Part shown: positions 16,851 through 26,108 of the stretch, one piece after another
How the letters are laid out: the number at the start of each line of letters is the position of its first letter
How positions within the stretch are numbered: the first letter of the stretch is position 1
DNA from: an uncultured Burkholderiales bacterium
GTDB lineage: Bacteria > Pseudomonadota > Gammaproteobacteria > Burkholderiales > Burkholderiaceae_C
Length of the DNA: 64,000 nucleotides
Reading direction: 5' to 3'
Assembly: GCA_903838355.1 (NCBI GenBank)
Contig: CAILYC010000063.1
Span: 1 to 64,000, forward strand
The notes under the pieces: generated by a model
What the model saw: only the letters and a program-made list of their open reading frames with translations
Told to the model about the DNA's origin: nothing
Databases searched by the model: none
Program-made: the position numbers and the translations under genes

Positions 16851-17875
16851 CAGTCGGCAACAATTTTTCTCTCTCGGATCAATTGCCCCCATTTCTTTGA
16901 CTCGCTTTCGATGAAGCGGGCGAGCTCTTCGCGAGTACTCGGCTCGGGCGTCAAGCCGTGTTTGATCAAATTTTCTTTCACATCGGGGGACTGCAAGACA
17001 CGCACAATCTCTGTGTTCCAACGCTGAAGCACCTTCGGGTTCATTTGCGCCGAACCCACAAACGCATACCAATTCACGGCATTGAAGCCTTTGAAACCCG
17101 ACTCAGCAACCGTTGGGAGATTGGGCAAAGCAGGGGAGCGCGTGAGGCCAGTGCTCGCCAAGGGAATCACCTTGTCGCTTTCAATATAAGGCGCCGCCGA
17201 GGAAGGTGTTGAAAAGTAAGCGGCAACACGTCCCCCCAACAAATCGGTCAAAGCGGGCGCACCGCCTTTGTAGGGAATGTGCGTGATGTCAATGCCCGCT
17301 TCCTGGTTAAAGAGCTCACCAGCCAAGTGCGAGGCCGAACCCGAACCTGTGGAGGCGTAATTGAGGACACCGGGTTTGGCCTTGGCCAAGGCAATGTATT
17401 GCGCCAAGGTTTTAACACCCAGGCTTGGGCTCACCACCAAAACGTTTGGAAAAAGCAGACCCATGGTGATGGGCGCCAAGTCCTTTTGCGGGTCGTAGCC
17501 CACTTTCATCATGTGCGGGGCAATCGACAAAGGACCAATGGAGCCGAGCAAAATGACCGAACCATCGGACTCGCCGCGAGCAATGGCTTGATGGGCAATG
17601 TTGCCTCCAGCACCTGGCCTGTTGTCCACCAACACCGAGCGGTCTAAATTTTCGCTGAGTTTTTTAGCAATCAAGCGCGCTGCCGTGTCCGAACCTCCAC
17701 CAGCTGCAAAGCCCACCACCATGGTGATGGGCTTGTTGGGGATATCTTGGGCGTGCAAGACCAGCGCAGTCAAACCCCAAACAAGCAGCAAGGCAGTGTG
17801 CTTGAAGTCTTGGCGCAACCGGTGCTGTTGGAGACGATCGGCTCGGGCGGGTGTGGGAAAGAAATTCAAATTCAT
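16850..17875 (-). CDS. Bug-family (TctC) periplasmic solute-binding protein
   Basis: Bug proteins are two-lobed periplasmic receptors of tripartite tricarboxylate transporters that usually bind small carboxylates. This 341-residue copy has a long N-terminus before the signal helix (HTALLLVWGLTALVLHAQ), the PNKPITMVVGFAAGGGSDTAAR opening, VDNRPGAGGNI and HIPYKGGAPALTDLLGG hinge motif. It stands alone inside the PQQ region, between the TonB receptor and cytochrome b561, so it may bring in a carboxylate product linked to alcohol oxidation. No TctA or TctB genes are near. The start at 17875 lacks a strong ribosome site. Confidence 0.9.
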   Translation of the reverse strand: MNLNFFPTPARADRLQQHRLRQDFKHTALLLVWGLTALVLHAQDIPNKPITMVVGFAAGGGSDTAARLIAKKLSENLDRSVLVDNRPGAGGNIAHQAIARGESDGSVILLGSIGPLSIAPHMMKVGYDPQKDLAPITMGLLFPNVLVVSPSLGVKTLAQYIALAKAKPGVLNYASTGSGSASHLAGELFNQEAGIDITHIPYKGGAPALTDLLGGRVAAYFSTPSSAAPYIESDKVIPLASTGLTRSPALPNLPTVAESGFKGFNAVNWYAFVGSAQMNPKVLQRWNTEIVRVLQSPDVKENLIKHGLTPEPSTREELARFIESESKKWGQLIRERKIVAD

Positions 17876-17950
17876 GGGCTAGAGCCTGGTGGATGGGAAA
17901 ATTAAAAGGATGTCAATGCAATGGTGGATGCGTTTGAAGAAAAAATGGGC

Positions 17951-18523
17951 TCAAGGCGTGTTTTCAAGTGGTGTTGGCGCCTTGGGTTGAAAAGAAAACC
18001 ACATCCTTTGCGCCACGCCGTCTTTTTGGTATGCATGGGCTAGAGCGGCCACAATGTGGATCACCACAATACCGACAATCCCCAACGCGGTGCTCGCATG
18101 CACCACCGCCAAGAATTCTTTCATCTCTGGCATCGGCCCCCAAAACCGGGGTAAAGGAGTGCCAAAGAATTTGATGGGGTAAGGCGTGAAGCTTGACCCC
18201 AAAAAACCACTCAACGGCATGATGAGCATGCAGGCATAAAGCAGCCTGTGGTTCCATTGGGCCAGCGTTTTTTTCAATGGCGTTAAAACATCGGGCAATT
18301 CGGGTGGCCGGTGGGTCAAGCGCCAAACGACGCGGCACAAAATCAAGATCGCCAAAATCATACCTGTCGATTTGTGAAAATTAAACCACCCAGCCCTCAG
18401 TCCCGGTGGCGCCTTGGGCACACCCTCCATCCAAAAGCCCAGAGACAATTGGGCGAGGACTGCCAAGCCCACCATCCAATGCAAGAAAATAGAGATGTTA
18501 TGGTATTTGGAGTCGTTGTTCAT
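17951..18523 (-). CDS. Cytochrome b561 family protein
   Basis: The 190-residue protein has four membrane helices and the His ligands of the bacterial b561 family: ISIFLHWMVGL in helix 1, WFNFHKSTGMILA in helix 2, NHRLLYACMLIMPLSGF in helix 3 and a last helix with AVVHASTALGIVGIVVIHIV. It moves electrons between quinone and periplasmic partners. ATG 18523 was chosen because it starts 14 bases after the stop of the beta-propeller gene; an ORF extension to 18559 would overlap that gene. With the propeller gene it forms a two-gene leftward operon tied to PQQ metabolism. Confidence 0.88.
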   Translation of the reverse strand: MNNDSKYHNISIFLHWMVGLAVLAQLSLGFWMEGVPKAPPGLRAGWFNFHKSTGMILAILILCRVVWRLTHRPPELPDVLTPLKKTLAQWNHRLLYACMLIMPLSGFLGSSFTPYPIKFFGTPLPRFWGPMPEMKEFLAVVHASTALGIVGIVVIHIVAALAHAYQKDGVAQRMWFSFQPKAPTPLENTP

Positions 18524-18537
18524 GTCATTCTTGCGCT

Positions 18538-19491
18538 CTAATTCGCAGCGGTGCCCCAAGGTAAGAGACCCACGGGGATGGATTTGATAAGGGTGTAGTG
18601 GACGGCATCGATCACCGTAACGGCGTTGCTGCGCCCAGCAGCCACATAGAGTTTGCTGCCATCACGGTTGATGGACATATTCCAAGGTCGCTGACCCACC
18701 GCAATGCGGGCCAAGACTTCCAGCGTATTGGTGTCCACCACCGCCACGTTGGCGTCTCCACCATTGGTGACAAACAAAACTTCGCCACTCGGGTGCATGA
18801 GAACTCCATTGGTGCGATTGCCCACTTTCAGCTTTTGCAGAACTTTGCGCGCCTTCATGTCAATCACCACGAGCATGCTCTCACTCTCAACGCCCACGAA
18901 GGCCATCTCGCCATTGGGCGTGAAGGCAATGCCGCGGGGGCGCTCACCCACCACAATGGAGTCGACTTGCGTTTTGGCCTTGAGGTCAATGAGATCCACC
19001 CGATCCGACTCCTCAGCGGAGACCAGCATCCATTGTCCATCGGGCGAGAAGACGGCGTGTTCTGGGTTTTTGCCTTTGACCGCCACGGAGAACAAGAGCT
19101 TCGCCTCTTGGGTGGAAATGAAGCTGATGGCGTTGCTCTCCTCGTTCGCCACAGCCACCCAATGACCATCAGGGGAGCAATAGGCGCCCTCGGGTGAGCG
19201 GCCAAGTCCAATTCGGTTCTTCACCTGAAGTGTGCCCACATCGATGACCAAGAGTTGTTCGTTTTTTTGATCGGCGACGTACAAGTTCGGGTCATGGGCG
19301 CAAAGGGTCAAGCCCCTTGGTTTGCCCACGTCTTGAATCGTGGTCACGACTTCGTCTTTGACCCCGTCGATGACCGAAATCGATTGACTGCCTTCGTTGC
19401 TGGTGAATACCAAGGGATTGGCGTGGGTTGGCACGGCCACGCAGGCCAATACCCAAAAGCACAAAACCCAGTGTCCATTGATCTGTCGCAT
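18538..19491 (-). CDS. YVTN-type beta-propeller protein linked to PQQ catabolism
   Basis: After a signal peptide (WVLCFWVLACVAVPTHA) the 317-residue protein consists of seven repeats of the form VVTTI.DVGKPRGL, LYVADQKNEQLLVIDVGT and ISFISTQEAK, the YVTN propeller seen in the PQQ-dependent catabolism-associated family. The role in that family is not settled; a redox or scaffold role next to quinoprotein dehydrogenases is likely. Met20 of the longest frame (19491) was chosen because it fits the signal peptide. It precedes cytochrome b561 in one operon. About 90 bases upstream lies a perfect GCCCT-AG-AGGGC inverted repeat (19569-19580). Confidence 0.85.
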   Translation of the reverse strand: MRQINGHWVLCFWVLACVAVPTHANPLVFTSNEGSQSISVIDGVKDEVVTTIQDVGKPRGLTLCAHDPNLYVADQKNEQLLVIDVGTLQVKNRIGLGRSPEGAYCSPDGHWVAVANEESNAISFISTQEAKLLFSVAVKGKNPEHAVFSPDGQWMLVSAEESDRVDLIDLKAKTQVDSIVVGERPRGIAFTPNGEMAFVGVESESMLVVIDMKARKVLQKLKVGNRTNGVLMHPSGEVLFVTNGGDANVAVVDTNTLEVLARIAVGQRPWNMSINRDGSKLYVAAGRSNAVTVIDAVHYTLIKSIPVGLLPWGTAAN

Positions 19492-19831
19492 AGAGGTCTT
19501 TCTTCTAATTTCAAGTCGCCCAGCGTGGGCGGCGGGCTTGCACATCAAGTCCCGAGGAGACTAAAGCCGCCCTAGAGGGCCCTCAGAATTTAAGAGTTTA
19601 TCCCAAGGCTTGGCACACGAACAAGACCCACAATTTTCCCCGCTCAAGTGCTCCTAGCATTAAGGATATATACCTATCAGAAAACGTGCACAAGACAGGA
19701 CAATGGGGTGAAGCGCCCTCCATCTTGTTTAATTGAACACGGCCAGTTGATCGCTTTTCTTCAAATGTTAAAAGCCGCATGAGCATTGTCTGTAAGCTTT
19801 GCAAATGAAGACCACCCTCAAAAGGTTATTT
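19492..19831. other. Divergent intergenic region
   Basis: These 340 bases separate the leftward propeller gene from a rightward Bug gene. They contain the inverted repeat GCCCT-AG-AGGGC at 19569-19580, a TTTATCCC segment at 19597-19604 and an A/T-rich stretch near 19665 (GGATATATACC) that could be a promoter core. No gene is visible. Confidence 0.5.
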
Positions 19832-20806
19832 ATGTTTAAAAAATTCATTCTTCATTTTGTGACTTTGCTGGTCTTGCTCGCTTGGGGGCACCACTCTTTC
19901 GCCCAAAGTTGGCCTATCCGCCCGATCAAATGGGTCATCCCTTACCCACCTGGGGGCATCACCGATAGCGCAACACGCATGGTTGTACAAAAGGTGCAAG
20001 AGCAAAGCGCTTGGACGATCGTCATTGACAACAAGCCCGGTGCCAACTCCATCTTGGGTGCCGATGTGGTGGCGCGAGCCAACCCCGACGGCTACACCTT
20101 TTTGACCGTCATTGGGGCGCATGCGGCCAATGCGACTCTCTATTCGGGCCGACTGCCCTTTGATGTGGTGAAGAGTTTTGCGCCGGTCTCCTTGGTGGGC
20201 ATTGCCCCCTTGCTCATGACCGTGAACAACGACTTGCCCGTGAAAGATGTCAAAGACCTCATTGCTTATGCCAAGGCCAACCCAGGAAAACTCTCCTTTG
20301 GGTCTTCTGGCGTGGGGGCTGCAGCGCACTTGACCCAAGAACTCTTGAAACAAGTCAGTGGCATCGACATGGTGCATGTGCCCTACAAGGGCACGGCCCC
20401 GGCCTTGAGCGATTTGATGTCTGGCAGCATCCAAATTTTGACCGACACACCGAGTGCGTTGATGCCCCAAGTGCGTGCTGGAAAAATCAAAGCCTTGGCG
20501 GTGTTTTCTGCCAAGCGAGTTCCCGGCACCTTGGAAGTGCCCACCATCACCGAGGCGGGTGGACCGGCGATTGATGGTTCGACCTGGGTGCTTTTCTTGG
20601 CCCCTGCTGGTACACCCAAAGACATCGTGAACAAAATGTCCGTGGAAGTGGCCAAAGCGGTCAAGAGCAGTGAGATGCTCGCCAGATTTGAAAACCTGGG
20701 GATCGAATCCGTGGGCAGCTCACCTGAAGAAGCGGGTAAATTCCTGGGTGACGAAATCGTCAAATGGGCCAAGGTGATCTCTGCCGCCAACGTCAAAGCC
20801 GAGTGA
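19832..20806 (+). CDS. Bug-family solute-binding protein
   Basis: The 324-residue product starts MFKKFILHFVTLLVLLAWGHHSFAQ, a good signal peptide, when read from ATG 19832 (AAAGG 10 bases before); the longest frame begins 33 bases earlier. Motifs include WPIRPIKWVIPYPPGG, IDNKPGANSILG, NPDGYTFLTV and HVPYKGTAPALSDLMSG. The next rightward gene, 150 bases on, is the Tas-like reductase, which may act on the imported compound. Confidence 0.9.
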   Translation: MFKKFILHFVTLLVLLAWGHHSFAQSWPIRPIKWVIPYPPGGITDSATRMVVQKVQEQSAWTIVIDNKPGANSILGADVVARANPDGYTFLTVIGAHAANATLYSGRLPFDVVKSFAPVSLVGIAPLLMTVNNDLPVKDVKDLIAYAKANPGKLSFGSSGVGAAAHLTQELLKQVSGIDMVHVPYKGTAPALSDLMSGSIQILTDTPSALMPQVRAGKIKALAVFSAKRVPGTLEVPTITEAGGPAIDGSTWVLFLAPAGTPKDIVNKMSVEVAKAVKSSEMLARFENLGIESVGSSPEEAGKFLGDEIVKWAKVISAANVKAE

Positions 20807-20956
20807 TTTACCCGTTCACCGATAAAAAGGCCTGCGAACGCAACTGTCTTTGAACGCCCTAGAGATTGTCGCTCACAGCGGTCTGCTAAAGTGTGTTTTT
20901 GCGCGCCATGACCCAGGGGTCATGGTTAGCCCTTTGGCATTCAACATAAGACCCCC

Positions 20957-22024
20957 ATGAAAACAGTTCAACTCGGCAGCTCTGACCTCCAAGTCTCCCC
21001 CATTTGTTTGGGCACCATGACCTTTGGTGAACAGGTGAGCGAAGCCGACTCGCACGCGATTTTGGACCACGCCATCGAGCGAGGGATCAACTTCATCGAC
21101 ACGGCGGAGATGTATTCGGTGCCGCCAAAGGCCGAGACCTTCAACCTCACCGAAAAAATCATCGGCCACTGGCTGCACGCCAAGCCGAGCCAACGCGACA
21201 AAATCCTCATTGCCACCAAAGTCGCGGGCCCCTCTCGCGGCATGCCCTGGGTGCGCGGTGGCAGTCCCAACCTGACGGCCGGGGACATTGAAGAGGCTTG
21301 CCACGGGAGCTTAAAGCGCCTGAACATCGACTGCATTGATTTGTACCAAATTCACTGGCCCGTGCGCCATGTCCCAGCCTTTGGCATTCGGGACTTTGAC
21401 CCGAAGATGCTTGACGCCTGCGCTGCCTCCATTCACGAGCAGCTCGAGGGCTTGGGCAAATTGGTCAAGGCTGGCAAAGTGCGCGCTGTGGGTCTTTCCA
21501 ATGAAACGCCCTATGGACTGGGTGAGTTCATCAAATTGTCAGAGCAGCATGGATTGCCCAAAGTGGCGAGCGTGCAAAACCCTTACTGCTTGGTCAACCG
21601 CTTGGTGGAGAATGCGCTCGACGAGAGTCTTCACCACTACCAAGTGGCCCTGCTCGCTTATTCCCCCTTGGCCTTTGGACTGCTCACCGGAAAATATGAC
21701 GCATCAGGGACGGTTGGACCCACCGCACCGCAAAATGCTCGCATTGCCAAATTCGAATCGGTTCGCAAGCAGCGGTGGGGTCGCGAGTCTGCATGGGTCG
21801 CCGCGAGGCTTTACAACGCACTGGCAAGGGACCAAGGTTTGACGCCCACCCAAATGGCTTTGGCGTTTTGTTACACCAAGTGGCAAGTCACCAGCACCAT
21901 CATTGGGGTCACCACGGTGGCGCAACTCGATGAAAACTGTGACGCTTGGGGCACAACACTGACCCCAGGAACGCTTGACGCGATCGATGCCATTCGAGCG
22001 GCGCACAAAGACCCCGCTTACTAA
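20957..22024 (+). CDS. tas: NADP(H)-dependent aldo/keto reductase, Tas-like
   Basis: The 355-residue TIM barrel has the reductase tetrad Asp48, Tyr53, Lys88 and His133 and follows the E. coli Tas pattern closely: SPICLGTMTFGEQ, INFIDTAEMYSVPPKAET, KVAGPSRG, LDLYQIHWPVR-like DLYQIHWP, and SNETPYGLGEF. Tas-type enzymes reduce aldehydes or ketones with NADPH; the natural substrate is not known. ATG 20957 follows AAGACCCCC, a weak site. It lies behind a Bug gene and faces the hydrolase at 22085. The decayed reductase at 108-545 belongs to the same superfamily. Confidence 0.88.
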   Translation: MKTVQLGSSDLQVSPICLGTMTFGEQVSEADSHAILDHAIERGINFIDTAEMYSVPPKAETFNLTEKIIGHWLHAKPSQRDKILIATKVAGPSRGMPWVRGGSPNLTAGDIEEACHGSLKRLNIDCIDLYQIHWPVRHVPAFGIRDFDPKMLDACAASIHEQLEGLGKLVKAGKVRAVGLSNETPYGLGEFIKLSEQHGLPKVASVQNPYCLVNRLVENALDESLHHYQVALLAYSPLAFGLLTGKYDASGTVGPTAPQNARIAKFESVRKQRWGRESAWVAARLYNALARDQGLTPTQMALAFCYTKWQVTSTIIGVTTVAQLDENCDAWGTTLTPGTLDAIDAIRAAHKDPAY

Positions 22025-22084
22025 AATAGGGCCCCCAGGGGTGCATTTCGCCTTGGCCCTTGCGCGCCTTCAAGGATGATCGAC

Positions 22085-23533
22085 TCAGGCCAGGTCCACT
22101 GTTTTCAAGTAAGCGGCCATGTCGGTTTTTTCAATCCGCCCACTCGCATCGATGAACCATCGCTCACTGCTGGTCATGGGCTTGCCGCTCAGCCTGGCCA
22201 ACATCCACTGCGCGGTGTAGCCCCCTGGGTTGGGCCCCAAATTGGCACTGGGCACAAGACCCACCGAATGCCTCGAGTCTTGGTAGACCATGAGCTGTTT
22301 GGACCCTGGCAGCGTCTTCATCAAACGCTCGGTAAAGATCATGGGGCTGAGCTCATCGGAGCCTCCCGCCACACAGAGATAAGGCACCTTGATTTTGTCG
22401 GCATGGCCCACCCAGGTGAGCGTTTGCCTGAACTGATCAAACTCCTTTTCATCGGTCATGCCGGACATGTACATGAAGCGCATCTTGAATGTGGGCGACG
22501 CTTCTTCAAAAATGGTGTGGCAGCCAGGCTCCAAACAGGTCGACCCCACCGCCACCGCTTTGATACGGGGCTCATAAGCAGCGGCGATGGTGGCAAAGAA
22601 AGATCCAAACGAAGACCCGGTGATCCCGACCCGCTCGAGGTCAACCTCGGGCTGCTGTGCCAGCCACGCCATGGCCGCACGTCCCGTCTCCTTCCAGGCT
22701 TGCATACTGACATGCACCCCAAGGACCGCGCTTTCATACTGACCTGGCCCTTCCAGCACCAAGACGGCAATGCCGCGCTCCATGTAGCGATCGCCATAAA
22801 GTGCGATCCCCGTTTCCTTGAAACCATCCATACCAGGAATGGCAATGATGCAAGGCACCTTGCCCGCTGCGGCATGCTTGGGCACATGAAACCACCCGGC
22901 CAACTTTTGACCATTCGGCAGAGGTACCCAAGCCGCCACCACTTTGTGCTCGGCGTATTGCGCGTACTTTAAATAGCAAGCGCGCTTTCGTTCATTGTTT
23001 TTGACGTTGTGCTCGCTGTTGGTGTCGAAGGTCCACTGGGAAGCCGCCCAGTGCACCGCGGCGATGTAGTAATGTTGGCGTGCTGCGATCCAGTCGCCTT
23101 CAAGCTCACTTTCTTTGCCCAGGACTTCGCGCCGTTTGGCCTGCGCTTCAAAAGCGGGATTGATGTCGGCGTATTTAGTCACTCTGGCGCGCACCGCAGC
23201 AAAATCAGAATTGGACTCGGGTCCACAAGGCCCGTTGTAGAGAATGGAACGGGGCTGATCCCAATCGATGCCATTGGCGCGGATGATGTTGTCGAGCACC
23301 CATCGCTGCTCGATCCAGCGCCGTGTCATGGGGCCTTCGTGCTTGGGACCCGCCAAGTGCTCTGCGTGAGCGGTCATCATGGCGCCTGAAGTGCTCTTGT
23401 CCGCCGCTTGCGCCATGGCGACGTTGGACCCTGCACCCACACCCGCGACCGAGGCAATCAAGCCCGCCGATTTTAAAAAGCTTCTGCGCTCTGTCCCGTC
23501 TTGCGCAAAGGGGGCACTGTTGTCTAGACTCAT
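22085..23533 (-). CDS. Tat-exported alpha/beta hydrolase (FrsA/DUF1100-like)
   Basis: The 482-residue protein opens with a twin-arginine signal (ERRSFLKSAGLIASVAGVG) and has a helical cap region (about 110-200, with DWIAARQHYYIAAVHW) before an alpha/beta hydrolase core. The nucleophile is Ser308 in ITGSSFGS, the acid is in AGGSDELSP and the His in QDSRHSVG. This layout is that of FrsA or dihydropseudooxynicotine hydrolase-like enzymes, which cleave C-C or ester bonds. It is divergent from a Bug gene at 23815. The partial gene at 63637 belongs to the same family. Confidence 0.82.
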   Translation of the reverse strand: MSLDNSAPFAQDGTERRSFLKSAGLIASVAGVGAGSNVAMAQAADKSTSGAMMTAHAEHLAGPKHEGPMTRRWIEQRWVLDNIIRANGIDWDQPRSILYNGPCGPESNSDFAAVRARVTKYADINPAFEAQAKRREVLGKESELEGDWIAARQHYYIAAVHWAASQWTFDTNSEHNVKNNERKRACYLKYAQYAEHKVVAAWVPLPNGQKLAGWFHVPKHAAAGKVPCIIAIPGMDGFKETGIALYGDRYMERGIAVLVLEGPGQYESAVLGVHVSMQAWKETGRAAMAWLAQQPEVDLERVGITGSSFGSFFATIAAAYEPRIKAVAVGSTCLEPGCHTIFEEASPTFKMRFMYMSGMTDEKEFDQFRQTLTWVGHADKIKVPYLCVAGGSDELSPMIFTERLMKTLPGSKQLMVYQDSRHSVGLVPSANLGPNPGGYTAQWMLARLSGKPMTSSERWFIDASGRIEKTDMAAYLKTVDLA

Positions 23534-23641
23534 GAAAAACTCCTGCTTGAATTAAGATCGAGGGCCACCAAGGACGGTGCGCGATGTAGCCACTTTAAGC
23601 ACTGGATAGAATCGAGCGATAGTAAAATCCCTAATTCACAA

Positions 23642-23653
23642 GGTTAACCCTAG
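23642..23653. promoter_or_regulatory. TTAnCCCTAg-like motif, site 1
   Basis: GGTTAACCCTAG lies between the divergent hydrolase (22085-23533) and Bug (23815) genes. The same core occurs in six other catabolic intergenic regions of the window. A few bases on is GTCC-TGGA-GGAC, a short inverted repeat (23653-23664). Function unknown. Confidence 0.3.
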
Positions 23654-23814
23654 TCCTGGAGGACCCTCCTGGTTTTAAATTCTTGAAAAAGTCCAAGATA
23701 ATCACCCTGAACCCTTCAAAAGCCTCGATTTGGGATGGCGCTGTACTCCCCTCAACCCATCCCTGCCCTTGGCGCCGCTCAAGGGTGTCATCCCCACAGA
23801 CAATTCCACCACCG

Positions 23815-24807
23815 ATGCACATCAACGTTCAACAAGCCACACGCCTCTTGCCCCATTGGGTGCTGGGTTGGGTGCTGGCGCTTCACACGCTCTGCTCTTT
23901 TGCGGCGCCCGCCTTGGACTTCCCCCACTCACCTGTCAAAATGATCGTGCCTTTCCCTCCCGGCGGTCCCACCGACACTTTGGGGCGCCTGATCGGCATG
24001 AAGCTGCAAGAGATCTGGGGGCAGCCCGTGATCATTGACTACAAAGCTGGCGCAGGCACGGTCATTGGCGTGGACTATGTGGCCAAGTCCAGCCCTGACG
24101 GCTACACCATCGGCATGATCAACTCGGCCTTCGCGGTCAATCCCTCTTTGTACAAAGCCCTGCCCTACGACTCGATCAAGGACATCGAGCCCATTACTTT
24201 GGTGGCCAATTTGCAACTCGCCATCGTTGCCCAACCCAATGCCCCGTTTGATACCTTGGCCGAGATGATTGCTTATGCCAAGAAAAATCCCGACAAGCTG
24301 AGCTACGGCACACCTGGAACGGGCAGCACCACCCACTTGGGCACCGAGTTGCTGAAAAAAACCGCCAGTTTTCAAATCGCCCACATCCCCTACAAAGGCA
24401 GTGCACAAGCCCATGGTGAGTTGTTGGGCGGTCGCCTGGACGTGGTGGTGGATCCTTTCTTGTCGGTGATGCCTTACGTGAAGGCTGGCAAAATGAAGGT
24501 GATTGCAACCTTGGGTGACAAAAAACTGAAGGGTTACAACTACCCCCTTGTGCAAGAGGTGGTACCAGGATTCAATGTGAATGCCTTGCTCGGCTTCATC
24601 GCCCCCAAGGGCACGCCGATCGCTATTGTGCAAAAAATTCAAAGTGATATCGCCAAGGTCATGACCATGCCCGATCTGCAAAAAAGAAGCGATGAGTTTG
24701 CCATGGACATCGTTGCCTCCAAGCCCGAAGAGTTCAATGCTTTTTTACTCGCTGAAATGAAAAAATGGTCCAAAGTCGTGATCGAATCCAAAATCACGGC
24801 AGATTAG
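23815..24807 (+). CDS. Bug-family solute-binding protein
   Basis: ATG 23815 gives a 330-residue protein with the signal helix LPHWVLGWVLALHTLCSFAAPA; the open frame reaches back to 23683 but that extension is Pro- and Arg-rich and not signal-like. Motifs are VKMIVPFPPGGPTDTLGRL, IDYKAGAGTVIG, SPDGYTIGM and HIPYKGSAQAHGELLGG. A TauD-type dioxygenase gene follows 48 bases downstream, so the two likely handle the same compound. Confidence 0.9.
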   Translation: MHINVQQATRLLPHWVLGWVLALHTLCSFAAPALDFPHSPVKMIVPFPPGGPTDTLGRLIGMKLQEIWGQPVIIDYKAGAGTVIGVDYVAKSSPDGYTIGMINSAFAVNPSLYKALPYDSIKDIEPITLVANLQLAIVAQPNAPFDTLAEMIAYAKKNPDKLSYGTPGTGSTTHLGTELLKKTASFQIAHIPYKGSAQAHGELLGGRLDVVVDPFLSVMPYVKAGKMKVIATLGDKKLKGYNYPLVQEVVPGFNVNALLGFIAPKGTPIAIVQKIQSDIAKVMTMPDLQKRSDEFAMDIVASKPEEFNAFLLAEMKKWSKVVIESKITAD

Positions 24808-24855
24808 ACACGACAGCGACACCCTATAGATTCCCCCCCGCGGCGAAAGCAAACC

Positions 24856-25734
24856 ATGACGTTAGAACTCAAACCCCTGCACCCCTTGTTTGTGGCCCAA
24901 GCCAGCGGGGTGGATTTGACCCAACCCCTCAAAGACCAAGACCGCAAAGCCATCAATGCTGCCATGAACGAGTATGGCGTCTTGGTCTGGCGCGGCCTAC
25001 ATTTGAGTGGAGACGAGCAAATCGCGTTTTCTGAATCCTTTGGCCCCTTGGACATTGGACTCAAGCGGGTGTTCAAACGCAAAGAGCGCCTGAGCGACGA
25101 GCGACTCATCGACATCTCCAATGTCGACCTTCATGGCCAAGTCAACCAACGCGACTCCCCCAAAAATTTATCGAGTTTTGCCAATCAACTCTGGCACTCC
25201 GACAGCTCATTTATGTCGCCCAAGGCGGCCTACTCCATGCTCCACGCCTTGATCATTCCGGCTGAAGGCGGTAACACCGAGTTCACCGATTTGAGAGCGG
25301 CCTATGATGCCCTCTCTCCTGAGCTCCAGCGTGAGGTCGAGGGCTTGTCAGCCGAACACTACGCACTGCACACGCGTCAATTGCTTGGAGACGACGCCTA
25401 CACCGATGAGCAAAAGAAAGCCATTGCACCGGCCATCTGGCCCTTGGTTCAAACCCACCCAGGATCTGGCAGAAAGCTCCTCTTTGTCGGGGTGCATGCA
25501 CACCGCATCATCGATTGGCCCGTGGCCGAGGCGCGCATCTTCTTGCTTGACTTGCTCGAGCATGCAACCCAAGCGCCCTTCGTCTACACCCATCGGTGGC
25601 GTGTGGGTGACATGCTCATGTGGGACAACCGCAGCACCTTGCACCGGGGCCGTCGCTACAACTTGAGCGAGCGCCGTGAGCTGAGAAGAACCACGCTCAA
25701 CGACACACCCGAGGCCAACTTGGCAGCGTTTTAA
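24856..25734 (+). CDS. TauD/TfdA family alpha-ketoglutarate dioxygenase
   Basis: The 292-residue enzyme has the iron triad His114-x-Asp116 (LWHSDSSF) and His263 (STLHRGRRYN), plus the alpha-ketoglutarate-binding Arg in RRELRRTTL near the C-terminus. The start LKPLHPLFVAQASGVDLTQPL and the segment PGSGRKLLFVG-type THPGSGRKLL fit the TfdA branch (2,4-D dioxygenase and relatives), which cleaves ether or C-S bonds through hydroxylation. The native substrate is unknown. It is translated after a Bug gene; a small secreted protein gene follows 23 bases later. Confidence 0.9.
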   Translation: MTLELKPLHPLFVAQASGVDLTQPLKDQDRKAINAAMNEYGVLVWRGLHLSGDEQIAFSESFGPLDIGLKRVFKRKERLSDERLIDISNVDLHGQVNQRDSPKNLSSFANQLWHSDSSFMSPKAAYSMLHALIIPAEGGNTEFTDLRAAYDALSPELQREVEGLSAEHYALHTRQLLGDDAYTDEQKKAIAPAIWPLVQTHPGSGRKLLFVGVHAHRIIDWPVAEARIFLLDLLEHATQAPFVYTHRWRVGDMLMWDNRSTLHRGRRYNLSERRELRRTTLNDTPEANLAAF

Positions 25735-25757
25735 AAAAAAGCATTTTTGACTCAGGC

Positions 25758-26105
25758 ATGAAGACACCGAAACGCCTTGTTTTCTTCAGTGTCACAGCTT
25801 TGATGGCCCTGCCTTCTATGGCCTATGAGAACCTCAGCATGAAGATGCTCTTCACCGACGCCCTCGATTGCACCAACTCGAAGGCGGTGCACAATGGTGC
25901 GCAGGCCCACCAAAGCTTACTGAAAGCGAGCGCCTTGGACAAAAGCAAAATGTCGCTTGTCGGTCCAGACCTCAATGCAGAGAAATATTTGAACGATGCT
26001 GCGAAGGCTTTGGAGGGCTTGTCCACCCGTGACAATCCCAACGCCCACTGCTACCAATCTGTCTTGACGCTGTTGACCTGCTATCACCAGGACAATTGCA
26101 AATAA
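25758..26105 (+). CDS. Small secreted protein of unknown function
   Basis: The 115-residue product has a signal peptide (LVFFSVTALMALPSMAYE) and a mature helical part with four Cys (DCTNSK, HCYQS, LTCYHQDNC), suggesting disulfides in the periplasm. I do not recognise the family. It follows the TauD-type gene and precedes the broken metallo-beta-lactamase-fold gene in the same direction, with 3 bases between its stop and that frame. Confidence 0.55.
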   Translation: MKTPKRLVFFSVTALMALPSMAYENLSMKMLFTDALDCTNSKAVHNGAQAHQSLLKASALDKSKMSLVGPDLNAEKYLNDAAKALEGLSTRDNPNAHCYQSVLTLLTCYHQDNCK

Positions 26106-26108
26106 TCC